In this document: positions 23,835 to 31,374 of the stretch, piece by piece
Layout of the letters: each line of letters begins with the position of its first letter
Position numbering within the stretch: the first letter of the stretch is position 1
Notes under the pieces: model-generated
Databases searched by the model: none
What the model was told of the DNA's origin: nothing
Seen by the model: only the letters and a program-made list of their open reading frames with translations
Made by a program: the position numbers and the translations under genes
NCBI GenBank assembly: GCA_046758905.1
Contig: JBHIBC010000023.1
Location: 1 to 40,222, forward strand
Length of the DNA stretch: 40,222 nt
DNA from: JBHIBC01 sp046758905
Lineage (GTDB): Bacteria; Acidobacteriota; Polarisedimenticolia; Gp22-AA2
Direction: 5' to 3'

Positions 23835-25133
23835 CTACTGGAAGCGGACCTGGTTCGAGTTGATCTTCTCGCCGGACGCGAGCGTCAGCTGGATCATCAG
23901 GGCCTTCTCGTTCCTGAACTGGCCCCTTCCGACGCTCAGGCTGTACTCCGCTCCGGCGCCGCCGATCCCTCGAGGCTCGACGTTCGCCACCACCCGGCCG
24001 GAGGGGGTGACGACCGCGATCGCCGCCAGGCCGAGCTCGGTCGTGGTCCGGAAGTCGATCTGGACGTGTCCTCTCGCCAGGCCCGCCAGCAGGTCCTGCA
24101 CGCGCGGCGGCGCGGCCAGATCGCCCGCGACCCGCACCGCCCCGGAGACGACACCGATCTCGCTCAGCTGCGATTGGATGACGCAAGGACCGAGGTCTGG
24201 TCCGAATATCGTGCAATCGACATCGGTGGTGCAACTGAGGCCGGGAAATGCCGCGCAGAACCCCGGCAGGATGACGGTCTTCGTCCCGCAGGTGCGGCCG
24301 ATGAAGGCGCAGTTGCCCGCGGCCGGCGGCGGGACGGTCACGACCGCGTTGCCGTCCGCCGGGACCTCGCCGGCGCTGGTCCACATCCCGGTGCCGAGCG
24401 ACAGATCCATGCTGTCGCACGGCCCCTCGGCGGTGTAGAGGTTCAGCGGCTTGATCGCGGCGAGGAGGTCGGCGTCGGCCTGCGTGCAGGTCGTCCCGCC
24501 CAGGGCCTGGCCGAGGCTGCCGGCGTCGCAGTCGCTGAAGATCCGCGGGCAGCCGGTCACGGTGATATTCACCGTCACCGAGCCGTCGGCGTTCGTGGTC
24601 GAGCCGCCGAAGGTGATCCCCCCGGACGCCGGGCCGCAGGCGAGCGGCGACTTGTCGGCCGGGCCGGCGAGATCGGCGATGTAGCCGGCGACTCCGGTGT
24701 CGTACCCGACCGAGAGGATGATCTCGTCGCCGGAGGCGTCGTTGACGGTGTAGAAGTTACGGCCCTCACCCGGCGTGCCGGTCGGGTTGGCGCAGCCGGT
24801 CACGCCCGGACTGCCCCAGTTGCCGGAGATCTGGATCTGGTTGTCGCCGACGACGCCGGACTCGGCCCCGCAGATCGCGCCCTGGACGATGGAGGCGTCC
24901 TGGGAGCTCCTGCAGATGATGGTCTTGCTGCCGTCGGTCGAGACGGTGGTGCCGTCGCTCCGGATCGCGGTGGCGTCGGCGAAGACCGGGCCCGAATCGT
25001 CGCACGCGAGCCAGGTGCGCTGGACGTGCCCGAACAGCTGCGGGAAGGTGCACTGCGCGCTGGCGGGGGCTGCCCACAGGGCGGCCACGGCGACGAGGCT
25101 CAGGATCGTTATGGCCTTGACTGGTCTGGACAT
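23835..25133 (-). CDS. secreted Cys-rich protein, paralogue of the thrombospondin-repeat protein
   Basis: This 432-residue protein has a clear signal peptide (AITILSLVAVAALWAAPASA, cut before Gln27). I do not recognise a named family. It shares its layout with the 632-residue protein at 29241: GNWGSP against GNWAAP, PCDS at 238-241 against 237-240, and DCTIFGPDLGPC at 306-317 against ECILFGTDVGPC at 308-319. It lacks the thrombospondin repeats and goes directly to a C-terminal beta domain (VQIDFRTTTELGLAAIAVV). About 20 cysteines suggest disulfides. The start ATG at 25133 follows GGAGGGAGAG; an upstream ATG would place that site inside the gene. It lies between the 227-residue protein and the small peptide. 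Confidence 0.8.
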   Translation of the reverse strand: MSRPVKAITILSLVAVAALWAAPASAQCTFPQLFGHVQRTWLACDDSGPVFADATAIRSDGTTVSTDGSKTIICRSSQDASIVQGAICGAESGVVGDNQIQISGNWGSPGVTGCANPTGTPGEGRNFYTVNDASGDEIILSVGYDTGVAGYIADLAGPADKSPLACGPASGGITFGGSTTNADGSVTVNITVTGCPRIFSDCDAGSLGQALGGTTCTQADADLLAAIKPLNLYTAEGPCDSMDLSLGTGMWTSAGEVPADGNAVVTVPPPAAGNCAFIGRTCGTKTVILPGFCAAFPGLSCTTDVDCTIFGPDLGPCVIQSQLSEIGVVSGAVRVAGDLAAPPRVQDLLAGLARGHVQIDFRTTTELGLAAIAVVTPSGRVVANVEPRGIGGAGAEYSLSVGRGQFRNEKALMIQLTLASGEKINSNQVRFQ

Positions 25134-25163
25134 TGGGTCACTCTCCCTCCGCATGCTGCGCGA

Positions 25164-25847
25164 TTAGAAGTGCGCGATGCCGATGTTCGCAAGGCCGGCG
25201 TCGCCGTTCCGCAGCTGAACGTGCTCGCCGAGGACGAGGTTCACGCCGGGGCAGGTCGCGCCGCAGACGCAGCTGACGAAGTTGCCGGCGGCGGCGTCGA
25301 GCCGGGTGATGGAGCCGACCAGCGGCGTCATCCCGGTGGAGTTGCAGAGGTCCTCGGCGGTCACCGCGGTCGTGTGGTACGGCACCGCGAACCACAGGTT
25401 CCCCTGGTTCGGCCCGCCGCCCGGCACCACGGCCGGGATGCTCAAGGACAGGGTCGGGTTGTGCGAGCCGACGATGATGACGCTCGAGGGGGCCCCCGCG
25501 TCGGCCGGCTGGCGGATCAGCACGCCCTGTCCCGCTGTGATCGGGACGCCCACGGCGGTGCTGCCGCAGATGCCGCTGGTGAAGGTCCCGGTCGTCCCGT
25601 CCAGGACGGACAGCGACGCGTTGCCGACCAGGCCGAGCTGGTCGCACAGCGACTGCCCGTTGGTGTACGGGTTGTTGAACGGCAGCGAGGTCCAGTTGTT
25701 GCCGATCTGCCCCGTGCCGGAGAACACGATCGCCTTGTTCAGCTTGAAGGCCATGTTCGACGCGACGGCGGTCCCGCCGGCCGCCACGATCAGCGCGGCC
25801 ACAGCCAGTATTGCGACCGTAAGGCGCGATGACTTGGGTTTCATCAT
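25164..25847 (-). CDS. secreted protein with two internal repeats
   Basis: This 227-residue protein has a basic N-terminus, a hydrophobic run and AVAS at the likely signal cleavage site (about residue 29). The mature part is two copies of one unit of about 70 residues: GNNWTSLPFNNPYTNGQSLC (from 49) and GNLWFAVPYHTTAVTAEDLC (from 149). Each copy continues to an SI/SV-L-D segment, a Cys pair and GQGVLIRQ or GEHVQLRN. I do not recognise a named function. The ATG at 25847 has GGAGG eight bases upstream; longer frames start far from any such site. It is the first gene after a good -35 box and sits 30 bases before the 432-residue gene, so the two and the small peptide form one operon. Confidence 0.8.
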   Translation of the reverse strand: MMKPKSSRLTVAILAVAALIVAAGGTAVASNMAFKLNKAIVFSGTGQIGNNWTSLPFNNPYTNGQSLCDQLGLVGNASLSVLDGTTGTFTSGICGSTAVGVPITAGQGVLIRQPADAGAPSSVIIVGSHNPTLSLSIPAVVPGGGPNQGNLWFAVPYHTTAVTAEDLCNSTGMTPLVGSITRLDAAAGNFVSCVCGATCPGVNLVLGEHVQLRNGDAGLANIGIAHF

Positions 25848-25929
25848 CTTCTTTGCCTCCATCAGGTTAGCGACATATGAGACCTTCGGAAACATACCGG
25901 GGTGCACCGCCCACGCGCCGGTCCAGCCC

Positions 25930-25957
25930 TATGTACGCCCAAAAGTCCTCCTGTCAA
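25930..25957 (-). promoter_or_regulatory. promoter candidate for the small-peptide operon
   Basis: A perfect TTGACA on the minus strand is followed after 16 bases by TACATA, a weak -10 box. It lies about 85 bases upstream of the ATG at 25847, directly after the anti-sigma-like gene. The strong -35 with a poor -10 could mean activator dependence. Confidence 0.5.
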
Positions 25958-25979
25958 GGTAAATGTAAAACCGCCCCAT

Positions 25980-26570
25980 TCACTCGATCCTGTAATAGAC
26001 GATCGGCGACGATCCGGCGTCGGGATCGGTCCAGACGTTGCCCCGCACCACGTGCGCCTCGCGCGGGGGGAAGCCCCGCGGGTCGGCGCTCTTGTAGACG
26101 GTGTACGACTCCTTCTGCCCGTCGCTCCAGGCGAGCGTGACCCTGCCGCCCTCGATCGCGGTCTCGATGGTCAGGGGCCGCTCCGCGCGGCCGCCGCCGG
26201 GCGCGCCGCTCCGGAAGGCCACAGGCAGCGCGGCCAGCGCCAGCAGCAGCGCCCCCGCGACGGCCACGGGAAGCGGCCGCAGCAGGGCCGGCGCGGAGGG
26301 CAGGGCGGCGGCCCAGGCCCTCCAGACAGGCTCGCGGCTCGCTCGCCGGGCCGCCTCCCTGGCGATCCCCGCCCGGACCGGCTCCGGAAGCGTCCCGCCG
26401 GGGCTCCCGAGCCCCCGGCTCAGCGCCACAAGTCGTGAGAAATCAGAAGCTTCCGCCCTACAGCCGGGGCAGGCGTCGAGGTGCGCACGGACCGCGGCGC
26501 CTTCCCGCCGGTCGAGCTCGCCGCCGGCGTCTAAAGGCAGCAGGGGCCGGAACCTCGCGCAGTCGCTCAT
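25980..26570 (-). CDS. zinc-finger anti-sigma-like membrane protein
   Basis: This 196-residue protein has the N-terminal anti-sigma zinc finger pattern: His30-x3-Cys34-x2-Cys37 in RAHLDACPGCRAE, with Cys4 as a likely fourth ligand. One membrane helix follows (PVAVAGALLLALAALPVAF, 101-119). The outer part ends in a fibronectin-like strand pattern (VTLAWSDGQKESYTVYKS) closing with YYRIE. Such proteins hold ECF sigma factors at the membrane until signalled. The only ECF gene in the window is 4.8 kb upstream on the same strand, not adjacent as is usual. I chose the ATG at 26570; a TATATA ends five bases before it. Confidence 0.78.
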   Translation of the reverse strand: MSDCARFRPLLPLDAGGELDRREGAAVRAHLDACPGCRAEASDFSRLVALSRGLGSPGGTLPEPVRAGIAREAARRASREPVWRAWAAALPSAPALLRPLPVAVAGALLLALAALPVAFRSGAPGGGRAERPLTIETAIEGGRVTLAWSDGQKESYTVYKSADPRGFPPREAHVVRGNVWTDPDAGSSPIVYYRIE

Positions 26571-26575
26571 GTGCC

Positions 26576-26606
26576 TATATACCGCCCGCGGGGCCGGGCC
26601 GTTCAA
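26576..26606 (-). promoter_or_regulatory. weak promoter candidate for the anti-sigma-like gene
   Basis: The minus strand reads TTGAAC, 19 bases, TATATA, with the -10 box five bases before the ATG at 26570. The long spacer makes it weak. If used, the message would be leaderless. Confidence 0.3.
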
Positions 26607-26630
26607 CCCAACCCTCGGGGAAATAGTCGA

Positions 26631-29156
26631 TTACGGGCAGCCCCCGGACGACGGGATCCCGGGCCGGCCGTCGGTGGAGACGGTGTACTCGCCCGGGACG
26701 CCGCCGACCACCGGGCGCACGACGTAGAAGTAGGCGTCCCCCGGCGGGGGCGCCGACTCGTCCGGCGCGGCGGCCGTGTCGGTCACCGGCAGGTCATCGG
26801 CGAGACAGGTGACCGGGCCGAGGTCGAAGGCGGCCGGGCCGGGAGCCACCGAGAGGATGCGGCCGCGGATGAGGTCGTAGGCCGCCCCCGGGACCAGGCC
26901 CCACCTCAGGACGGTCCGGGTGCCGCCGAACACCGCCATGAAGGCCAGCGGGTCGCCCGGGATCGTCTCGTTGAGCAGGATGGTGACCGTGTCGCTGAAA
27001 TTGTCCGCCACCGCCAGGTCGGGCTTCCCGTCCCGGTTGAAATCGCCCGCCCCGACGGCGATCGGCAGGTCGCGGGTGCCGAAATCCCCCGCGTTGCTGA
27101 AGTGGCCCAGCCCGTCCCCCAGGAGGAGCGAGACGTTGTTGCCGTTGGTGTTGGTGACCGCCACGTCGAGGTTCCCGTCGAGGTCGAAGTCGGCCAGGGC
27201 CAGCGCGGTCGGCGCCGCGCCCGCCGCCGTGTCGATCGAGGGGAAGGAGAACACCCCGCCGCCGTCGCCCAGCAGGGCGCTGACGCCGGCCGCGCCGGTG
27301 TCGGCCACGACCAGGTCGAGGAAGCCGTCCCCGTTCAGGTCGCCGCGCACCACCCCCTTCGGCTGATCGCCGACCGGGAAATCGGCCGGGATGTCGAGAA
27401 AGCCCCCGAAGCCGTCGGAGATCCCGATCTGCACCAGGTCGAGGGCGGAGGAGGTGACCGCCGGATCCTCCAGCGCGTCGAGAGTGTAGTTGCCCAGGGC
27501 CACCCCCTGGGGGGTCCGCCCCACCGCCGAGCAGACCGGAGCGCCGAAGGCGGAGGCTCCCGACCCGCCGGTGCCCCGCAGGGAGCAGAACTCGTCCGAC
27601 ACCTCGCACACGAACGCCAGGTCGACGAGGCCGTCGCCCGAGATCTCGCCGGCGGAGACCGACACGACGCCCCCCTCCACCGGGTCGCACCCGACCGCGA
27701 TCCCGTTGGTGACCGTGAAGTTCCCGGCGCCGCTGCCCTGCAGGTACGACAGCGTGTCGTCACCGTTGTTGGCGGTCACCAGGTCGAGGTCGCCGTCCAG
27801 GTCGAAGTCGGCCGCGGCGATCGAGAACGGCGTGATGCCGGTGTTGTTGGCCGAGTTCACCGAGGTGAAGCCGCCGGTCCCGTCGCCGGTCGCGACCGAG
27901 ACATTGTCCATGGCGGAGTTGGCGGTGGCGACGTCCGGGTCGGCGTCGCCGTTGAAGTCGGCCACGATCACCCCGTGCGGGAAGGTGCCGACCGGCAGGT
28001 CGATCCTGCCGGAGGTCAGAAACGATCCGGCCGCGAGGCTCGGGATGACCGCCACGGAGTTTCCGGTCAGGCTGGCGACGATCAGGTCCGGGTGGCCGTC
28101 CCCGTTGACGTCGGCGACCGCCACCGCCTCGGGCACCGGGCCGGTGCCCAGCGTCGGGCCCTGCGCGAAGCCGCCGGCGCCGTCGCCGAGCATCACCGCC
28201 ACCTTGCCGATGCCGAGCACCTTGGAGAGGGTCACCACCAGGTCGAGATCCTGGTCCTGGTCGACGTCGGCGGCGACCAGCGCGCTCGGCCCGAACCCGG
28301 GCGCGAGCAGCACGGGCGCCGCGTAGCCGCCCGACTGGTCGCCGAGGAAGATGCTGACCGTGTTGGACCCGTTGTTGCTCACCGCCAGGTCCGGCACGGC
28401 GTCGCCGTTGAAATCCGCCGCCAGGGCCGACTCCGGGGCGGAGCCGGTCGGAAGCGTGGTCGCCAGGTTGAACTGCCCGGTGCCGTCGCCCCTGAAGATC
28501 TGCAGCGTGGCGGAGAGGTTGTTGACCACCGCCAGATCGAGGTGGCCGTCGCCGTTGAGGTCGTCCGAGAGGATGTGGGTCGGGGAGGAGCCGGTGCTGA
28601 ACTGGAGGGGGCTGACGAAGCCTCCCGCCCCGTCCCCCAGCAGCCGGGTGACGCCGTTCGTCCCGGTGTCGATGATCGCCACGTCGAGGCGGCCGTCGCC
28701 GTCCCAGTCGCCCAGGGTGAAGCCGAACGCGCCCGCTCCGGCGGGGCTGGAGATCGGCGCGCCGAAGCCCCCCAGCCCGTCGCCCGGGAGGACAAAGACG
28801 TCCCGGCTGCGCAGGTTGGCGGTGATCAGGTCGGCGAGGCCGTCGCCGGTGACGTCGACGTACGCGAGGCCCGAGGGCGATTGGCCGGCCGGGGGCGAGG
28901 CCACGACCCGGAACGTCCCGTCGCCGAACCCCTTGAGCAGGCTGAGGTCGTTGCTCAGCTTGTTGGCGCTGGCCAGGTCGAGAAGCCCGTCGCCGTCCAG
29001 ATCCGCGGCGATCACCGCGACCGGACGCTGGCCCACCGCGAAGTCGATCCTGGAGCGCAGCGACTGCTGCGCCAGGGCCGGGGCCGCCTCCAGCAGGAAC
29101 AGCGCGCAGGCGCACAGCGCCGGAGCGGCCCGGCCGTCGCTCTCCCTCCGACTCAT
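26631..29156 (-). CDS. secreted FG-GAP/VCBS beta-propeller protein
   Basis: This 841-residue protein has a signal peptide (hydrophobic run to APALAQ, about residue 29) and about 14 tandem units of about 48 residues. Each unit has a calcium-loop pattern such as DLDGDGLLDLASAN and a later GDGTGGF. Fourteen units would make two seven-bladed propellers. Units 9-11 are the least regular and contain cysteines (FVCEVSDEFCSL). The C-terminal 100 residues form a different domain (VLRWGLVPGAAYDLIRG to DAYFYVVRPV) like the fibronectin-type tails of other exported proteins here. Such propellers usually mediate surface binding. The ATG is followed immediately by CGGAGGGAGAG, a sequence that elsewhere serves as a ribosome-binding site, so the start is slightly uncertain. 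Confidence 0.87.
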   Translation of the reverse strand: MSRRESDGRAAPALCACALFLLEAAPALAQQSLRSRIDFAVGQRPVAVIAADLDGDGLLDLASANKLSNDLSLLKGFGDGTFRVVASPPAGQSPSGLAYVDVTGDGLADLITANLRSRDVFVLPGDGLGGFGAPISSPAGAGAFGFTLGDWDGDGRLDVAIIDTGTNGVTRLLGDGAGGFVSPLQFSTGSSPTHILSDDLNGDGHLDLAVVNNLSATLQIFRGDGTGQFNLATTLPTGSAPESALAADFNGDAVPDLAVSNNGSNTVSIFLGDQSGGYAAPVLLAPGFGPSALVAADVDQDQDLDLVVTLSKVLGIGKVAVMLGDGAGGFAQGPTLGTGPVPEAVAVADVNGDGHPDLIVASLTGNSVAVIPSLAAGSFLTSGRIDLPVGTFPHGVIVADFNGDADPDVATANSAMDNVSVATGDGTGGFTSVNSANNTGITPFSIAAADFDLDGDLDLVTANNGDDTLSYLQGSGAGNFTVTNGIAVGCDPVEGGVVSVSAGEISGDGLVDLAFVCEVSDEFCSLRGTGGSGASAFGAPVCSAVGRTPQGVALGNYTLDALEDPAVTSSALDLVQIGISDGFGGFLDIPADFPVGDQPKGVVRGDLNGDGFLDLVVADTGAAGVSALLGDGGGVFSFPSIDTAAGAAPTALALADFDLDGNLDVAVTNTNGNNVSLLLGDGLGHFSNAGDFGTRDLPIAVGAGDFNRDGKPDLAVADNFSDTVTILLNETIPGDPLAFMAVFGGTRTVLRWGLVPGAAYDLIRGRILSVAPGPAAFDLGPVTCLADDLPVTDTAAAPDESAPPPGDAYFYVVRPVVGGVPGEYTVSTDGRPGIPSSGGCP

Positions 29157-29169
29157 CGAATCCCACCCG

Positions 29170-29215
29170 AGAAAAGAAACCCCGGTTCCGCGCCTGGGTC
29201 GGGGCGGAACCGGGG
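29170..29215 (-). terminator. rho-independent terminator after the thrombospondin-repeat gene
   Basis: A 12-base-pair stem (arms 29180-29191 and 29204-29215, 12-base loop) is followed on the minus strand by TTTCTTTTCTC. It lies between the 632- and 841-residue genes and resembles the terminator at 23626-23665. No good promoter follows it, so the 841-residue gene may depend on read-through. Confidence 0.75.
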
Positions 29216-29240
29216 GTGCATCGGACGATCCAGGCCCCTC

Positions 29241-31139
29241 CTACGGCGCGACCGGGCAGTCGCCCTTGATCGCCGGCCCGAAGGTCACGACCGAGCCGTT
29301 CTGCCGCAGCAGCTCGATGTGGATCCCGCGGCCGCTCTTGTGCTTCGGGATGATGAACTCGTAGGTGGCGGCGGGCCCGTCGGTGCACGACTTGCAGTCG
29401 ATCGTGGCGTCGTTCTGCTGGACCCGCTGGCCCCTCTGGTTGATCACGATGACGTTGAACCCGAGGATGTCGACCTCCGCCGTCGTCCTCCAGCAGATCG
29501 TCCCCGACCCCCTGCCCTCGGGGCTCGTGAAGCTGATGGTCAGGTCGCGGATCTGCTGATCGCACTTCGAGGGATCCTGCGGGTTGTCGAACACCGTCGG
29601 GCAGTCGTCGCAGGCGTCGCCGAACCCGTCGAGGTCCTGGTCGAGCTGATCGTCGTTCGGGTGCACGGGGCAGTTGTCGCAGGCGTTCCCGAACAGATCC
29701 CCGTCGTCGTTGGCCTGGTCCGGGTTGGCATCGGCCGGGCAGTTGTCGCAGAGGTCGCCGACTCCGTCGCCGTCGCCGTCCGCCTGGCCGGGGTTGGAGA
29801 TGCCCGGACAGTTGTCGCAGGCGTCGCCGAGCCCGTCGCCGTCGCCGTCCAGCTGGTCAGGGTCGGCGGCGAACGGGCAGATGTCGCAATCGTCCCCGAC
29901 TCCGTCGCCGTCGCCGTCCGCCTGGCCGGAGTTCTGGACGCTCAGGCAGTTGTCGCAGGCGTCGCCCACCCCGTCCTGATCGACGTCGGCCTGGTCGGGG
30001 TTCGCGTCGCCGGAGCAGTTGTCGCAGGCGTCGCCGAGCCCGTCGCCGTCGCCGTCGACCTGACCGGCGTTCGGGGTGTCGGGACAGTTGTCCAGGTTGT
30101 CCGCCACGCCGTCACCGTCGCTGTCGGTCGAGCCGAGCGACAGGTGGGCCGAGACGGCCGTCCCCGGGTGACCCGGCAGATCGCAGGGACCGACGTCGGT
30201 TCCAAAGAGGATACACTCCGCGTCGCTCGTACAAACCACGGGAGCCTGGCGGCATGTCCCCTGTCCTGTCTCCGACGGCACGGCCACGATCCCCAGGGCC
30301 AGATAGGTGCAGTCGCCGGCGTTCGACTCCGGCACGATCAGCGTCGCGGAGGTGTTCCCGGCGCCGTTGAGCCTGGCGATCGGGTCGCCCCACATCGCCG
30401 CCATGCTGGTGGTCGGGGGGGAGTCGCACGGCCGCACCATCTGGTAGATGGCGTACCCCTGGACCGGGCTCGGCCGCGAGCCCTCGGGGCAGGTCCCCTG
30501 GAAGTCCGGACCGAGCACGTCCTGCTTGTCGCACTCGTCGCTCGTCGCCGCCGCGTCCCACGCGATCGACACCTGCTCGGTCCCGTCGCCCTGCGGCACC
30601 GGGGCGCCCGACAGGCGCGGGCTCGGGATCCGGGTGCTGGCCAGGTCCTGGTTCCCGCCGGCGTAGTCGAAGATGTACTGGCCGAGGCCGCGGTCCCACC
30701 CCACGGTGGCGATCACGTACCGCCCGGCGTGGGCCGGGGAGCCCTCGTTCTCGATCGAGGTCACGAAGGCGACGTTGGGCGCGTCCCCGCTGTCGAGGAC
30801 CACGGGACAGTCGGTCGCCTGGGGGGCGGCCCAGTTCCCCTGGATGGTGATCCTGCCGTCGTCCGCCGCGCCGGCGGGGGCGAAGCAGGGGCCGGCGCCG
30901 TCGGTGGGATCGCCGGCCGCGCCGCAGAACCAGTCGGCGCCGCCGTTGTACGACTCGGGGTGCCCCTGCACCGCCACGACGCCCGAAAGGAACCCTTCCG
31001 GCAGCCCGGTCCAGGCGGTGCCCAGCTGGTGGCCCGTCGGCAGGCTGAAATCACACTGCGCGTGCGATGCGGGCGCCGCGACCAGAAACACCGCCGCGAT
31101 GGCTCCGGTCACTACGAGGGATTTGAGGAGTAGCTTCAT
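29241..31139 (-). CDS. secreted protein with eight thrombospondin type 3 repeats
   Basis: This 632-residue protein has a signal peptide (SLVVTGAIAAVFLVAAPASHA, described as a region from residue 7, cut before Gln28). The N-terminal 335 residues are homologous to the 432-residue protein at 23835. Residues 339-522 are eight calcium-binding thrombospondin type 3 units of 23 residues (for example DGDGDGLGDACDNC). The C-terminal domain (ICWRTTAEVDILGFNVIVI) resembles a widespread beta domain of exported bacterial proteins. The ATG at 31139 follows a GGGGGGAAATGT ribosome-binding stretch. A promoter lies at 31264-31291 and a terminator at 29170-29215, so it can be a single-gene unit. Attachment signals such as LPXTG or PEP-CTERM are not visible. 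Confidence 0.88.
   Translation of the reverse strand: MKLLLKSLVVTGAIAAVFLVAAPASHAQCDFSLPTGHQLGTAWTGLPEGFLSGVVAVQGHPESYNGGADWFCGAAGDPTDGAGPCFAPAGAADDGRITIQGNWAAPQATDCPVVLDSGDAPNVAFVTSIENEGSPAHAGRYVIATVGWDRGLGQYIFDYAGGNQDLASTRIPSPRLSGAPVPQGDGTEQVSIAWDAAATSDECDKQDVLGPDFQGTCPEGSRPSPVQGYAIYQMVRPCDSPPTTSMAAMWGDPIARLNGAGNTSATLIVPESNAGDCTYLALGIVAVPSETGQGTCRQAPVVCTSDAECILFGTDVGPCDLPGHPGTAVSAHLSLGSTDSDGDGVADNLDNCPDTPNAGQVDGDGDGLGDACDNCSGDANPDQADVDQDGVGDACDNCLSVQNSGQADGDGDGVGDDCDICPFAADPDQLDGDGDGLGDACDNCPGISNPGQADGDGDGVGDLCDNCPADANPDQANDDGDLFGNACDNCPVHPNDDQLDQDLDGFGDACDDCPTVFDNPQDPSKCDQQIRDLTISFTSPEGRGSGTICWRTTAEVDILGFNVIVINQRGQRVQQNDATIDCKSCTDGPAATYEFIIPKHKSGRGIHIELLRQNGSVVTFGPAIKGDCPVAP
29574..30125 (-). 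repeat. 69-bp tandem repeat, eight units, encoding thrombospondin type 3 repeats
   Basis: Eight in-register units of 69 bases encode the Asp-rich 23-residue repeats of the secreted protein. Units share the core GACGGCGACGG and the CGCCTGCGACAACTG stretch. The similarity of neighbouring units means unit number could vary by recombination or slippage, and short-read assembly could misjudge it. Confidence 0.85.
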
Positions 31140-31263
31140 ACATTTCCCCCCTGGTTTAGGTATGAGCGTTGAGTTCTCGCTGTCCATACACAGGTCTCGT
31201 CCGACTCGCCACCCCGGCCGTGGACGTGGAGACCGCGGCGGCAGCACATGATCCCTTGCGCCC

Positions 31264-31291
31264 TAGATACCGCGAAACGGCTCGCAGTCAA
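31264..31291 (-). promoter_or_regulatory. promoter candidate for the thrombospondin-repeat gene
   Basis: The minus strand reads TTGACT, 16 bases, TATCTA. Transcription would start near 31257, giving a leader of about 118 bases that contains a 37-codon reading frame. The gap 31140-31374 holds nothing else that I can identify apart from a T-run at 31293-31298. Confidence 0.5.
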
Positions 31292-31292
31292 G

Positions 31293-31322
31293 AAAAAACT
31301 GCCCGCCGGGCGCCCGCCTGCA
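31293..31322 (-). terminator. weak terminator candidate after the ECF sigma gene
   Basis: The minus strand has a GC-rich imperfect inverted repeat (around GGGCGCCC) followed by AGTTTTTTC at 31291-31299. The stem is short or has almost no loop, so this is a weak call. It lies 53 bases after the sigma gene stop and directly before the next promoter. Confidence 0.35.
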
Positions 31323-31374
31323 ATGCTGCAATTGCCGTACTATCCCATAATTACCGCCGTCCCCGGCGAAGCGT

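Noticed and set aside
29574..30125. Tandem repeats considered as a CRISPR array
   Set aside because: The repeats are contiguous, in frame, and encode thrombospondin type 3 units; there are no unique spacers.
26571..31133. 1520-codon plus-strand frame opposite the secreted-protein genes
   Set aside because: It is antisense to genes with clear repeats and signal peptides; its composition (Val/Arg/Asp/Gly) mirrors the repeats and it has no ribosome-binding site.
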